In this document: one piece after another, positions 54,526 through 62,514 of the stretch | Layout of the letters: every line of letters starts with the position of its first letter | Numbering within the stretch: position 1 is the first letter of the stretch | NCBI RefSeq assembly: GCF_028863665.1 | Contig: NZ_JARBFX010000009.1 | Coordinates: 172,293-236,292, forward strand | DNA length: 64,000 nucleotides | Source: Aquabacter sediminis | Lineage (GTDB): Bacteria > Pseudomonadota > Alphaproteobacteria > Rhizobiales > Xanthobacteraceae | Direction of reading: 5' to 3' | The notes under the pieces: generated by a model | The model's database searches: none | What the model saw: only the letters and a program-made list of their open reading frames with translations | Told to the model about the DNA's origin: nothing | Made by a program: the position numbers and the translations under genes

Positions 54526-55206
54526 TTACTGAGAGAAAAGAATATTGAGCCGTTCGTTATGCCTTCGGAAGAATGGGTAGCGCCGGAGAACACACGGGGC
54601 CTCTTCCCGAAAATTGGAGGTCATCAAAGCCAATGGCTTTGTGAGCTGGAGATATTTCCGGAATTCGCTTCGAGCCGTGTAGCGAAGGTATTTAGCATAG
54701 AAGCCCATGTGCTCCTGGCGGACGGAGGCAAGTGCGACGTCTGCATTGAAGTAATCAGAGGCCGCAAATGGGATTTTTAACGTGACATAAGCAAGCTCGG
54801 GATAGCGGCGCGCCGCGCGTGCGCAAACGACGAACCGCGTTGGATCGATGAGCGTTAGACCCTGCTGGAGGAGAGGCCCCACGATGTCCGGGAATGCCTG
54901 CGCTGAAGGAGAATACGGAGAGTGCGCTGTTAAAACATGGATGCGAATTGCACATGCAATTTCATCTTCGATAAATATAGAAATGTTGAACGTATTTTCC
55001 ATATAATCGTATTGATATTCCATGCGCCCATCCTGGAGGGGCCTAATCGCGTCTTCCCGAAGGTAGCATTCGTGACGGAAGCGACTTATTGCGCAGATCT
55101 CCGCCTCAGTGCGCGATCTTGCAAACGAGGCGAGATTGAATGTTTCGATGACACGCTGGGAAAGGCGAGAATCCTGAGTTGGCACGGGCGGGGCATGAGT
55201 ATTCAT
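54526..55206 (-). CDS. FeeM-like N-acyl amino acid synthase (GNAT/LuxI-fold acyltransferase)
   Basis: A 226-residue acyltransferase that I assign to the FeeM/PEP-CTERM-associated acyltransferase group, relatives of LuxI. Visible features: ISRFRHECYLREDAI, then YQYDYMENTFNISIFIEDEI, CAIRIHVL, a DPTRFVV turn and SVRQEHMGFYAKYL. FeeM transfers acyl chains from acyl carrier protein to an amino group. Base composition is much lower in G+C than in flanking genes (15 of 60 bases G or C at 54961-55020). It overlaps the methyltransferase stop (ATGA) and precedes the synthase gene by 43 bases. Confidence 0.75.
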   Translation of the reverse strand: MNTHAPPVPTQDSRLSQRVIETFNLASFARSRTEAEICAISRFRHECYLREDAIRPLQDGRMEYQYDYMENTFNISIFIEDEIACAIRIHVLTAHSPYSPSAQAFPDIVGPLLQQGLTLIDPTRFVVCARAARRYPELAYVTLKIPFAASDYFNADVALASVRQEHMGFYAKYLRYTARSEFRKYLQLTKPLALMTSNFREEAPCVLRRYPFFRRHNERLNILFSQ

Positions 55207-55748
55207 TCGACCCTCGATGTATTTTCGGAGTTGGATGAGCCTGTGTGCATGTAGCTCCTGTACTCGTCTGCAATGTCGGAGTTCAGGAAGTCGGCCTCTT
55301 CAGTCCGTGCCGCGCGGTAATACAGAGTCGCAAGAGCAAAAAGCGTAACAAGCGATGCTGCGTTGAACGTCGCCGTCGCGCATCCCGTCCAGAAAAGCAC
55401 ATACGAAACATAGAAAGGGTGTCGCATATAGGCATATGGCCCGCCGCGTACGACGCTCTTCGGCACAAGGGAGGAGAACGCCAAGTACAGCCGGGTCTGC
55501 CGTGTCGAGACGATGGCCCATAAAAAGAGCGACAGAGCCGAAAGAAACAAGAAAGTTGAAACGGCCATCCTCTCCGCAGAGGGTTCGCGGTAAGATATGC
55601 CGTACAAGAAAAGCATGAATCCAGTGAGGGATATGGCCGAAATGAGCTTCATTCTCGTGGAGATTTGGTCGCCACGAAAATGGTATTTAGTAGCGAGAGC
55701 CATGGCGCAAAACATGATGATGCCGAGTGTTGCGACGATTGCGCTCAT
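55203..55748 (-). CDS. ICMT/PEMT-like membrane methyltransferase
   Basis: A 181-residue membrane protein with about five helices (AIVATLGIIMFCAMALA, LISAISLTGFMLFLYGI, VSTFLFLSALSLFLWAIV and a C-terminal pair). The SAM-binding signature RGGPYAYMRHPFYVSYVLFW, followed by AARTEEADFLN and DEYRSYM, is the isoprenylcysteine carboxyl methyltransferase/phospholipid methyltransferase pattern. Such enzymes methylate carboxyl, amino or phospho groups of lipid-like substrates at the membrane. ATG 55748 is chosen because GGAAGG precedes it; a TTG five codons upstream is an alternative. First gene of the four-gene island operon. Confidence 0.85.
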   Translation of the reverse strand: MSAIVATLGIIMFCAMALATKYHFRGDQISTRMKLISAISLTGFMLFLYGISYREPSAERMAVSTFLFLSALSLFLWAIVSTRQTRLYLAFSSLVPKSVVRGGPYAYMRHPFYVSYVLFWTGCATATFNAASLVTLFALATLYYRAARTEEADFLNSDIADEYRSYMHTGSSNSENTSRVE

Positions 55749-56129
55749 CGCGACCTTCCACAAAACGCCCGAAGCGGAGCGAATTCTAGGTGGGTCATGA
55801 AGGCATCTGCGTTGGAAAGCATGACGGATTCCCCACGGATCGCCCCTTCCATTCGGCTGAAAGCAATTCTTCCGACCCCGGAGCTTTGACCCTGGCTGTG
55901 ACGTCCGTTGCTAGCGTGTCCCGAAGGGCTCGACATCACCCATTTGGAGTAAGCGCCGCTTTTGCCGTGCAATGGGCTCCCGCGTCGGTTTGGCGCGCCC
56001 AAGACGCCGCGTCCAAGGCGTCCGTGTTGCGACAGACCGGCGTCTGGATCGGCTTCATCGTCAACTCGAGCGCCGCCGGAGAGCGGCGGCGCCAATCAAC
56101 TCATTAAAAACCTGTAAATTTCAGTGAAT
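55749..56129. other. Gene-free flank between island operon and tRNA-Ser
   Basis: No convincing gene in about 380 bases. It must hold the island operon promoter on the minus strand. A strong inverted repeat GCGCCGCC (56070-56077) and GGCGGCGC (56085-56092) lies 37 bases from the tRNA 3' end. I see no integrase gene and no direct copy of the tRNA 3' end here. Confidence 0.45.
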
Positions 56130-56219
56130 TGGCGGAGAGGGAGGGATTTGAACCCCCGATACGGTTGCCCGTATGCCGCATTTCGAGTGCGGTGCATTCG
56201 ACCACTCTGCCACCTCTCC
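56130..56219 (-). tRNA. tRNA-Ser(CGA)
   Basis: A 90-base class II tRNA on the minus strand: acceptor GGAGAGG pairs with CCTCTCC, discriminator G and encoded CCA. It has a D-loop TGGCAGAGTGGTCGAATG, anticodon stem-loop CCGCACTCGAAATGCGG with anticodon CGA (reads UCG serine), a long variable arm (CATACGGGCAACCGTATC) and a T-arm GGGGGTTCAAATCCCTC. The long variable arm and G discriminator fit serine. Its 3' end faces the A+T-rich gene island. Confidence 0.95.
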
Positions 56220-56260
56220 ATGCCGGGGCGCGGTGCTGGGGGCACCGTTGTGGTGGAGCG

Positions 56261-56289
56261 CTTCTAGCGGAGAGATGGGGCGCAGACAA
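56261..56289 (-). promoter_or_regulatory. Promoter of tRNA-Ser
   Basis: On the minus strand TTGTCT (56289-56284), a 17-base spacer and TAGAAG (56266-56261) form a sigma-70-like promoter about 35-40 bases before the tRNA 5' end. Confidence 0.5.
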
Positions 56290-56576
56290 GTCGGTTTCGT
56301 GGGGTTGTGCGCGCCATGTCCACCATGCGGGAGGCGCCATGGCGTCGCGGGGAGAAGGGGTGGAGCAGGCGCGGAGGAGGGGCGGAACTGGGCTTGGCTG
56401 CCGCAGAAGGTCGCGGCGTTCAGCCGGAATTCGGCCCAGGTGTGGTGAGAGGGGGGGACGGGACAGGTGGGGCGGGAAACGCGCCATTACCTAAAAGTCA
56501 TTTTTGTGGACGTGCGGCCGGGCCGGATGCTGCGCTATAGAGGGCGCCGGTCGAACGCCCCGGAATCCGAGCCGCA
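56290..56576. other. Gene-free region before the moxR operon
   Basis: No gene seen. TATAGA at 56536-56541, 35 bases before the moxR start, could be a -10 element, but I see no good -35 at the right spacing. TTACCTAAAAGTCATTTTTG near 56488 is the only A+T-rich patch. Confidence 0.35.
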
Positions 56577-57725
56577 ATGAATCACAGTCCAGACGCCCCG
56601 CTTCAGGCCGCCCCGTCGGCGCAGGCCCAGGCTGCGGCCCACGCCCAGGCAGCGGCCCACGCCCAGGCTGCGGCCCACGCCCAGGCGTCAGCCCACGCGC
56701 AAGCCGCCGCTCATGCCCAGGCTGCGGCCCGGGAGGCGCAGGCGATGGCCGCGTTGGCGGCGAGCGACCTGCCCAAGCGCACCTTCGACCGGCTGGCGGC
56801 CTATATGAACGCCGCCATCGTGGGCCAGCCGGCCTTCGTGGACCTCTTGCTGGTGGCGGTGCTGGCGGACGGGCATCTGCTGGTGGAGGGCGCGCCAGGC
56901 CTTGCCAAGACCAAGGCGGTGAAGGCGCTGGCCCGGGCGATCCAGTGCGACGACCAGCGGATCCAGTTCACCCCGGACCTCCTGCCCTCCGACCTCACCG
57001 GCACCGACATCTACCGGCCCGAGGACGGCACCTTCCGCTTCCAGGCCGGCCCCGTCTTCCACAATTTCATCCTGGCGGATGAGATCAACCGTGCCCCGGC
57101 CAAGGTGCAGGCGGCGCTCCTGGAGGCGATGGCGGAGCGGCAGGTGACGGTGGGCGGCACCACCTATGCCCTGCCCAAGCTGTTCCTGGTCATGGCGACG
57201 CAAAATCCCATCGAGCAGGAAGGCACCTATCCCTTGCCGGAGGCGCAGCTCGACCGGTTCCTGCTGCATGTGCGCATCGGCTATCCCGACGTGGCGGCCG
57301 AGCGGCAGATCCTGCGCATCGTGCGGGGCGAGGCGCGGGGCGAGGAGCTGGCGTTCGGCGAGCGGGTGCCCCAGGCGGTGGTGTTCGCCGCCCGCCGCGC
57401 GGTCCAGGCGGTGCACATGTCGGAGGCGGTGGAGACGTATCTGTTGCAGATCGTGGCCGCCACCCGCGCGCCCGAGCTTTACGGGGCAGATCTCAAGGGG
57501 GCGGTCTCCTTCGGCGCCAGCCCGCGCGGCACCATCGCGCTCGACCGGTGCGCCCGCGCCCATGCCTGGCTGCGGGGCCGCGACCATGTGCTGCCGCAGG
57601 ATGTGCAGGCCATCGCCAAGCCCGTGCTGCGCCACCGCGTGCTCCTGACCTTCGAGGCCCAGGCGGATGGCTTCTCCTCCGATGATTTCATCGATGCCTT
57701 GCTCGCCCGCGTGCCGGTGAGCTGA
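56577..57725 (+). CDS. moxR: MoxR family AAA+ ATPase with AQAAAH repeat
   Basis: A 382-residue MoxR AAA+ ATPase, a chaperone that works with VWA-domain proteins to mature envelope or metal enzymes. The first 60 residues are atypical: six near-identical copies of AQAAAH (residues 17-52). The ATPase core follows: Walker A EGAPGLAKTKAVKALARAI at about 103, ADEINRAPAKVQAALLEAM (Walker B, about 163), sensor MATQNPIEQEGTYPLPEAQL and DRFLLHVRIGYP, and sensor 2 GASPRG at about 315. It heads an operon of six genes with DUF58, DUF4381 and Bat proteins. Confidence 0.93.
   Translation: MNHSPDAPLQAAPSAQAQAAAHAQAAAHAQAAAHAQASAHAQAAAHAQAAAREAQAMAALAASDLPKRTFDRLAAYMNAAIVGQPAFVDLLLVAVLADGHLLVEGAPGLAKTKAVKALARAIQCDDQRIQFTPDLLPSDLTGTDIYRPEDGTFRFQAGPVFHNFILADEINRAPAKVQAALLEAMAERQVTVGGTTYALPKLFLVMATQNPIEQEGTYPLPEAQLDRFLLHVRIGYPDVAAERQILRIVRGEARGEELAFGERVPQAVVFAARRAVQAVHMSEAVETYLLQIVAATRAPELYGADLKGAVSFGASPRGTIALDRCARAHAWLRGRDHVLPQDVQAIAKPVLRHRVLLTFEAQADGFSSDDFIDALLARVPVS
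56625..56732 (+). repeat. Six 18-base tandem repeats inside moxR
   Basis: Six imperfect 18-base units (consensus GCCCAGGCTGCGGCCCAC) encode AQAAAH repeats at the N-terminus of the MoxR protein. Third-position changes between units show some age. The in-frame unit length means copy number can change without a frameshift. Confidence 0.85.
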
Positions 57726-57738
57726 GCGACCCGCGCTG

Positions 57739-58686
57739 ATGGCCGCCGACAGGGACGATCTGACCGGCATCGTTGCCGACCTCAACGAGCTGATCGCGGC
57801 GCGGCCGAAGGGGCGCGCCCATGGCTATGGGGGCGCGGACAAGGTGCGCACCCTGCGCTTCGGCGGTCACAAATCGTCCTTCCGCGGCCGGGGCATGGAA
57901 TTCGACGAGGTGCGCACCTACCAGCCGGGCGATGACGTGCGCACCATCGACTGGCGGGTCACGGCGCGCACCGGCAAGGCGCACACCAAGCTGTTCCAGG
58001 AGGAGCGGGAGCGCCCGGTCCTGGTGGTGCTGGATCTGCGCCCCTCCATGCTGTTCGGCACGCGGGTGTGCTTCAAGTCGGTGCTGGCGGCACGGGCCTG
58101 TGCCTTCGTGTCCTGGGTGGCGCTGGAGGGCGGCGACCGGGTGGGCGGGCTGGTGCTGACCCCCGATGGCCTCTCCGCCTTCGCGCCCCGCAGCAGCCGC
58201 AGCGAGGTGCTCGGCCTCATGAAGGCCATGGCCGAAGGCACCCGCCATGCGCTCTCCCCCACCCATGTGCGCAACGGTCCCCCCTTGGCCGATGCGCTGG
58301 CGCGCGCCCGCCATGCCAGCCGGCCGGGCACCTTGGTGTTCGTCGCCAGCGATTTCTCCGATTTCGATGCCCTTGCGGAGCAGGAGCTGGGGCGGCTTGC
58401 CACCCATTGCGAGGTGGCGAACCTGTTCGTGCAGGATGCCCTGGAGGAGGCCGCCCCGCCACCCGGCGCCTATCGCCTGAGCGACGGCAAGACCGTGGCC
58501 ATCCTCGACCTGGAGGGGCGGGCGGCGCCCGCCGCCTATGTGCGCCTGTTCGCGGAGCGGCGCGCGCGCATCGAGGCCTTCTCCCGCAAGCGGGGCCTTG
58601 CCTTCAAGGTGCTGCGCACGGGGGATGACCCCGCCGACCTGCTTTCCCCCGCGCGCCTCCAGCCGGGACGGAAGGGGCCGCGATGA
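57739..58686 (+). CDS. DUF58 domain protein (MoxR operon)
   Basis: A 315-residue DUF58 protein with a degenerate VWA-like fold. The family signature is intact: FRGRGMEFDEVRTYQPGDDV, then RTIDWRVTARTGKAHTKLF, then EERERPVLVVLDLRPSM at about 78-110. It has no membrane segment. DUF58 proteins are constant partners of MoxR ATPases. It begins 13 bases after moxR, and its stop overlaps the next gene. Confidence 0.92.
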   Translation: MAADRDDLTGIVADLNELIAARPKGRAHGYGGADKVRTLRFGGHKSSFRGRGMEFDEVRTYQPGDDVRTIDWRVTARTGKAHTKLFQEERERPVLVVLDLRPSMLFGTRVCFKSVLAARACAFVSWVALEGGDRVGGLVLTPDGLSAFAPRSSRSEVLGLMKAMAEGTRHALSPTHVRNGPPLADALARARHASRPGTLVFVASDFSDFDALAEQELGRLATHCEVANLFVQDALEEAAPPPGAYRLSDGKTVAILDLEGRAAPAAYVRLFAERRARIEAFSRKRGLAFKVLRTGDDPADLLSPARLQPGRKGPR

Positions 58687-59207
58687 ACCCGCAGCAGCCT
58701 TATTCCCTGCCGCCTTCGCCGCTGGACCCGCCGGGGCAGGAATTGCTCGCCCAGCTGCGCGGCCTGCATCTGCCGGGCGAGGTGCCCTTCTGGCCGCTGG
58801 CGCCGGGCTGGTGGATGCTGGCCGGCGCCCTGGTTGTGGTGCTGCTGATCGCGCTCTATCTGGAATGGCGGCGCCGGCAGACCCTGTCCTACAAGGTGCG
58901 CCAGCAGGTCAAGGCCATCGCGGCCGATCTGAAAGCACATCCCGATGCCAGGTCCGTGGCGGCGGCGAGCGCGATCCTGTTGCGCCGCGTCGTGGTCTCG
59001 CGCGGGCGGGACGAGGCGGCGGTGACCTTTACGGGGCCGGCCTGGGAAGAGGTGCTCGCCACCGGCAAGGGCGGCATGGGGGGGGAGGTGGCGCGCTTCG
59101 TGGCGCTCGCCCCCTATGTGCCGCCGCACGCGCCGGGCGGCGACGGCGTGCCCCGCGCGGCCCTGGTGGCGGCCTTGTGCCATTGGATCAAGGTCAACGC
59201 CAAATGA
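58683..59207 (+). CDS. DUF4381 membrane protein (MoxR operon)
   Basis: A 174-residue protein with one membrane helix (WWMLAGALVVVLLIALYLEW, about 40-60) after a proline-rich N-terminus containing QELLAQLRGLHLPGEVPFWP, the DUF4381 hallmark. The C-terminal cytoplasmic helical part has SAILLRRVVVSRGRDEAAV. Usually found between DUF58 and batA in this operon, as here. It overlaps both neighbours by four bases. The function is unknown beyond association with the Bat/MoxR complex. Confidence 0.88.
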   Translation: MNPQQPYSLPPSPLDPPGQELLAQLRGLHLPGEVPFWPLAPGWWMLAGALVVVLLIALYLEWRRRQTLSYKVRQQVKAIAADLKAHPDARSVAAASAILLRRVVVSRGRDEAAVTFTGPAWEEVLATGKGGMGGEVARFVALAPYVPPHAPGGDGVPRAALVAALCHWIKVNAK

Positions 59208-60235
59208 CCTTCCAATGGCCCTTCGCCTTCCTCCTTCTCCTGGTGCCCGTGCTGGTGCGCTTCCTGGTGCCGGCGGCCAAGGTGTCGCGCTCCGGCGCTC
59301 TGCGTGTGCCCTTCTTCGCCCAGATGCGCGCGGCGGGCCTGGTGGGGGAGGGCGCGCGGCGGCGCAAGCTGGTGCGCCTCGTGCTCATGAGCCTCATCTA
59401 TGGGCTTCTGGTGGCGGCCGCCGCCCGGCCGGTGATCGTGGGCACGCCCGTGCCCCTGCCGGTGGACGGGCGCGACCTGATGCTGGCGGTGGACCTTTCC
59501 GGCTCCATGGCGCGGCAGGACCTGACCAAGGATGGGCGCCCCACGGACCGCCTCACCGTGGTGAAAGCGGTGGCCGACGACTTCATCGCCCGCCGCAAGG
59601 GGGACCGGGTGGGGCTGATCCTGTTCTCGTCCCGCGCCTATGTGCAGACGCCGCTCACCTTCGACCGGGAGGTGGTGCGCCAGTTGCTGGACCAGTCCCG
59701 CATCGGCCTGACCGGCCAGGAAACCGCCATCGGGGATGCCATCGCGCTGGCCGTGAAGACCTTGCGCAGCCGGCCCGATGACCAGCGCGTCATGATCCTG
59801 CTCACGGACGGCGCCAACAATTCCGGCGTGCTCGACCCCATTCTCGCCGCCGAGGCGGCGCGGCAGGAGCATGTGAAGATCTACACCATCGGGGTGGGCG
59901 CCGACCGCCTCAACCTGGGCTCGCGGGTGGTCAACCCGTCCATGGATCTGGACGAGGACGCGCTCCAGAAGATCGCCGACATGACCGGTGGGCGCTATTT
60001 CCGCGCCCGCGACACGGCGGGCCTTGCCGCCATCTATGCGGACATTGACCGCATGGAGCCGGTGGCGGGCGAGCCGCTTTATCTCAGCCCCACCGTGTCG
60101 CTGTTCCATTGGCCGCTGGCGGTGGCGCTCGGCCTGTCCTTTTTCGGCGCGCTCTTGGGCGTCCTGCCGGCGCGGCGGCGGCGCGCGGTGCCGGTGGCGG
60201 CCGCGCCTGTGTCCGCAGGGGAGGCGCGCGGATGA
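59204..60235 (+). CDS. batA: VWA-domain membrane protein (BatA-like)
   Basis: A 343-residue VWA protein anchored by N-terminal helices (FAFLLLLVPVLVRFLVP and LVLMSLIYGLLVAAAARPVI) and a C-terminal helix (LAVALGLSFFGALLGVLP). The metal site (MIDAS) is complete: DLSGS in LMLAVDLSGSMARQDL (about 91), Thr in TGQETAIGDAIAL and Asp in ILLTDGANNSGV. It also has YTIGVGAD. The VWA domain faces the periplasm side in models of BatA. It partners with the next gene product, whose MIDAS is not intact. Confidence 0.92.
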   Translation: MTFQWPFAFLLLLVPVLVRFLVPAAKVSRSGALRVPFFAQMRAAGLVGEGARRRKLVRLVLMSLIYGLLVAAAARPVIVGTPVPLPVDGRDLMLAVDLSGSMARQDLTKDGRPTDRLTVVKAVADDFIARRKGDRVGLILFSSRAYVQTPLTFDREVVRQLLDQSRIGLTGQETAIGDAIALAVKTLRSRPDDQRVMILLTDGANNSGVLDPILAAEAARQEHVKIYTIGVGADRLNLGSRVVNPSMDLDEDALQKIADMTGGRYFRARDTAGLAAIYADIDRMEPVAGEPLYLSPTVSLFHWPLAVALGLSFFGALLGVLPARRRRAVPVAAAPVSAGEARG

Positions 60236-62514
60236 TCCCGGCCGGCTTCCATTTCCTGCGGCCCGACTGGCTCTACGCCCTCATTCCCGCATTGCTGCTG
60301 GCGCTCTTGGTGTGGCGCCGGCTTGGACAGGGACGCGACGACTGGGCGGGGCTGGTGGATGCCCATCTGCTGCGGCATCTGGCCGTGCGCGAGCGGGCGG
60401 GCATGCGGCGCTGGCCGGTGCCGGCGCTGCTGCTGGCCTGGGCGCTGGCCGTGGTGGCGCTGGCGGGACCCGCCTGGGAGAAGGTGCCCACCCCCACCCT
60501 CGACCGGCTGGACCCGGTGGTGGTGGTGCTCTCGCTCTCCCGCTCCATGGACGGCACCGACCGCAAGCCCTCGCGCCTGGTGGCCGCCCGCCACAAGGTG
60601 GAGGACATGCTCGGCCGCATGAAGGGCGGACAGGTGGGCCTCGTCATCTATGCGGAGGCGCCCTTCGTGGCCGCGCCTTTGACCGAGGATGCCCGCGTGG
60701 TCGGGCAGATGCTGCCGGAGCTGGCCACCGACCTCATGCCCGTGCCCGGCGACCGGCCGGACCTCGGCATTGCCGAGGCGGTGAAGCTCCTGAAGAATAC
60801 CGGCGCCCCCGCGGGCCGCATCGTTCTGGTGGCGGACGGGCCGGGGCAGAACCCGCCTTTGACGCGGGCCGCCGTCTCTGCCGCCGCGGCAGCCGGCTAT
60901 ACGGTGAGCGTGCTCGACGTGCGCGCGCCCGGCGCCGATGGCGCGACGCAGGAGGCGCTCCGTGCGCTTGCCGGCGACGGCCGGGGCCGCTTTGCCGCTG
61001 TTTCGCCCGATGGGCGTGATCTCGATGCGGTGCTGGCCCGTTCCCTTGCGGCACGCTCTCCCGTGGCGGAGGCGCGCACGCCGCTTCAGGAAAGCGGGCT
61101 GAAGGCCGACCAATGGGTGGACATGGGCCCCTGGCTTCTGCTTCTGGCGGCGCCCCTTGCGGCGCTGGCGTTCCGGCGTGGCTGGCTCGCGGCGCTGCCG
61201 CTCGCCTTCCTTTTGGGCGCTTTGTCCGGGGAAGCCCGCGCCCAGGCGCTGGAGGCGCCGGATGCCGCCGCCTTGCAGCGGGCGGACACCACCTGGCGCA
61301 ACCTCTGGCAGACCCCGGACCAGCAGGGCGCCAGCGCCTTCTCCCGCAAGGATTACGACACCGCCGCCCGCACTTTCGCCGATCCCGGCTGGAAGGGCAG
61401 CGCCCTCTATGAGGGCGGCAATTACGATGCCGCCGCCTCCACCTTCGGCGCCATGCCGGGGGCGGACTATAATCGCGGCAATGCGCTGGCCAAGGCCGGC
61501 AAGCTGGAAGAGGCGGTCTCCGCCTATGAGGCAGCCCTCGCCCGCGACCCCCAGGATGCGGACGCCCAGCACAATCTCGACATCGTCAAGAAGGTGCTGG
61601 AGCTGCGCAAGCAGCAGCAGGACGAGCAGAACAAGCAGAACCAGCAGAACCAGCAAAACCAGAAGGACCAGCAGAAGCAGGGCGGCGGCGGCCAGTCGCA
61701 GGCCAACCAGAAGCCTTCCGACGGCAAGGACCAGAAGAAGCCGGAGTCTGGGCAGGACAAGGGGCAGGACAAGGGTCCCGAGCCCCAGAAGGACCCCGGC
61801 GACAAGCCCCAGCCCGAGCAGCCCGGTCCCGATAAGGGCCAGAACAAGGGACCCAACAAGGACCAGGGCAAGGACCAGAAGGACCAGAAGAAGCCGGAGC
61901 AGGGCCAGGGCCCGGAGAAGGACAAGGGGCAGGATAAGGGTCAGGACAAGCCCGACCCCTCCAAGCCCGACCCCACAAAGCCCGACCCCACAAAGCCCGG
62001 TGACAAGCCCGATCCGAAGAAGCCCGGCGAGGACAAGGCCCCGCCGCCGGATAAGCCCGGTCAGGATCAGCCGGGGCAGGACAAGCCCGGTCAGGATCAG
62101 CCCGACCCCTTCGCGCCCCCGCCGCCGCCCAACCAGAAGCCCGAGCCGCCCCAGGGCGGCCCGCAGCCCCAGCCTGCGCCCCAGCCCTCGTCGCAAGGCC
62201 AGCCCAAGCCGGCGCAGCCCCAACAGCAACCGGCGCAGCCGCAACAGCAACCGGCGCAGCCCCAGCCGGCGCAGCCGCAGCCGGGCCAGGCCCAGCCGGC
62301 CCAGCCGGTGCAGGTACAGCCGGGCGAGCCGCCCAAGGAGCCGCCGAAGGACCCCAAGATGGTGCTGGTGCCCCGGCCCATCACGGAGCAGGACCAGAAC
62401 CGCGAGCAGGCGCTGCGCAGCGTGCCGGATGATCCGGTGGGCCTGCTGCGCGCCCGCATCCGCTCCTATTATTCCGGCACGCCCGTGCCCGCTTATGAGG
62501 AGAAGGGGCCATGA
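60232..62514 (+). CDS. batB: VWA-TPR membrane protein (BatB/BatC-like) with very long low-complexity tail
   Basis: A 760-residue protein. N-terminal helices flank a VWA domain (about 90-260) whose MIDAS is degraded: VVVLSLSRSMDGTD has Ser in place of the first Asp, and LVADGPGQ replaces TDG. A membrane segment follows (GPWLLLLAAPLAALAFRRGW, about 300), then a TPR-like region (about 360-455; YEGGNYDAAASTFGAMPG, AKAGKLEEAVSAYEAALARD). About 270 residues of Q/K/D/G/P repeats then include QNKQNQQNQQNQK, KPDPTKPDPTKPG and AQPQQQPAQPQQQPAQPQ. It ends with a conserved RSVPDDPVGLLRARIRSYYS. It combines BatB and BatC roles. Confidence 0.88.
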   Translation: MIPAGFHFLRPDWLYALIPALLLALLVWRRLGQGRDDWAGLVDAHLLRHLAVRERAGMRRWPVPALLLAWALAVVALAGPAWEKVPTPTLDRLDPVVVVLSLSRSMDGTDRKPSRLVAARHKVEDMLGRMKGGQVGLVIYAEAPFVAAPLTEDARVVGQMLPELATDLMPVPGDRPDLGIAEAVKLLKNTGAPAGRIVLVADGPGQNPPLTRAAVSAAAAAGYTVSVLDVRAPGADGATQEALRALAGDGRGRFAAVSPDGRDLDAVLARSLAARSPVAEARTPLQESGLKADQWVDMGPWLLLLAAPLAALAFRRGWLAALPLAFLLGALSGEARAQALEAPDAAALQRADTTWRNLWQTPDQQGASAFSRKDYDTAARTFADPGWKGSALYEGGNYDAAASTFGAMPGADYNRGNALAKAGKLEEAVSAYEAALARDPQDADAQHNLDIVKKVLELRKQQQDEQNKQNQQNQQNQKDQQKQGGGGQSQANQKPSDGKDQKKPESGQDKGQDKGPEPQKDPGDKPQPEQPGPDKGQNKGPNKDQGKDQKDQKKPEQGQGPEKDKGQDKGQDKPDPSKPDPTKPDPTKPGDKPDPKKPGEDKAPPPDKPGQDQPGQDKPGQDQPDPFAPPPPPNQKPEPPQGGPQPQPAPQPSSQGQPKPAQPQQQPAQPQQQPAQPQPAQPQPGQAQPAQPVQVQPGEPPKEPPKDPKMVLVPRPITEQDQNREQALRSVPDDPVGLLRARIRSYYSGTPVPAYEEKGP

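Noticed and set aside
54520..54780. 86-codon plus-strand frame inside the A+T-rich island
   Set aside because: Antisense to the acyltransferase gene, lacks a ribosome site and resembles no family.
54526..55206. LuxI-type homoserine-lactone synthase
   Set aside because: The fold family is shared, but the YDY...DPTRF...EHMGFY pattern fits FeeM-like acyltransferases better, and no LuxR gene is adjacent.
47148..56130. Integrative element with att sites bounded by tRNA-Ser
   Set aside because: No integrase and no second copy of the tRNA 3' end seen; only the compositional shift supports insertion.
60079..62250. 723-codon minus-strand frame, Leu/Gly-rich at its start
   Set aside because: Mirror image of the K/P/Q/D-rich tail of the VWA-TPR gene; no real hydrophobic protein.
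61600..62350. Possible CRISPR or DNA satellite in the repetitive stretch
   Set aside because: Repeats are in frame, irregular and coding (K/P/Q/D-rich tail), without spacers.
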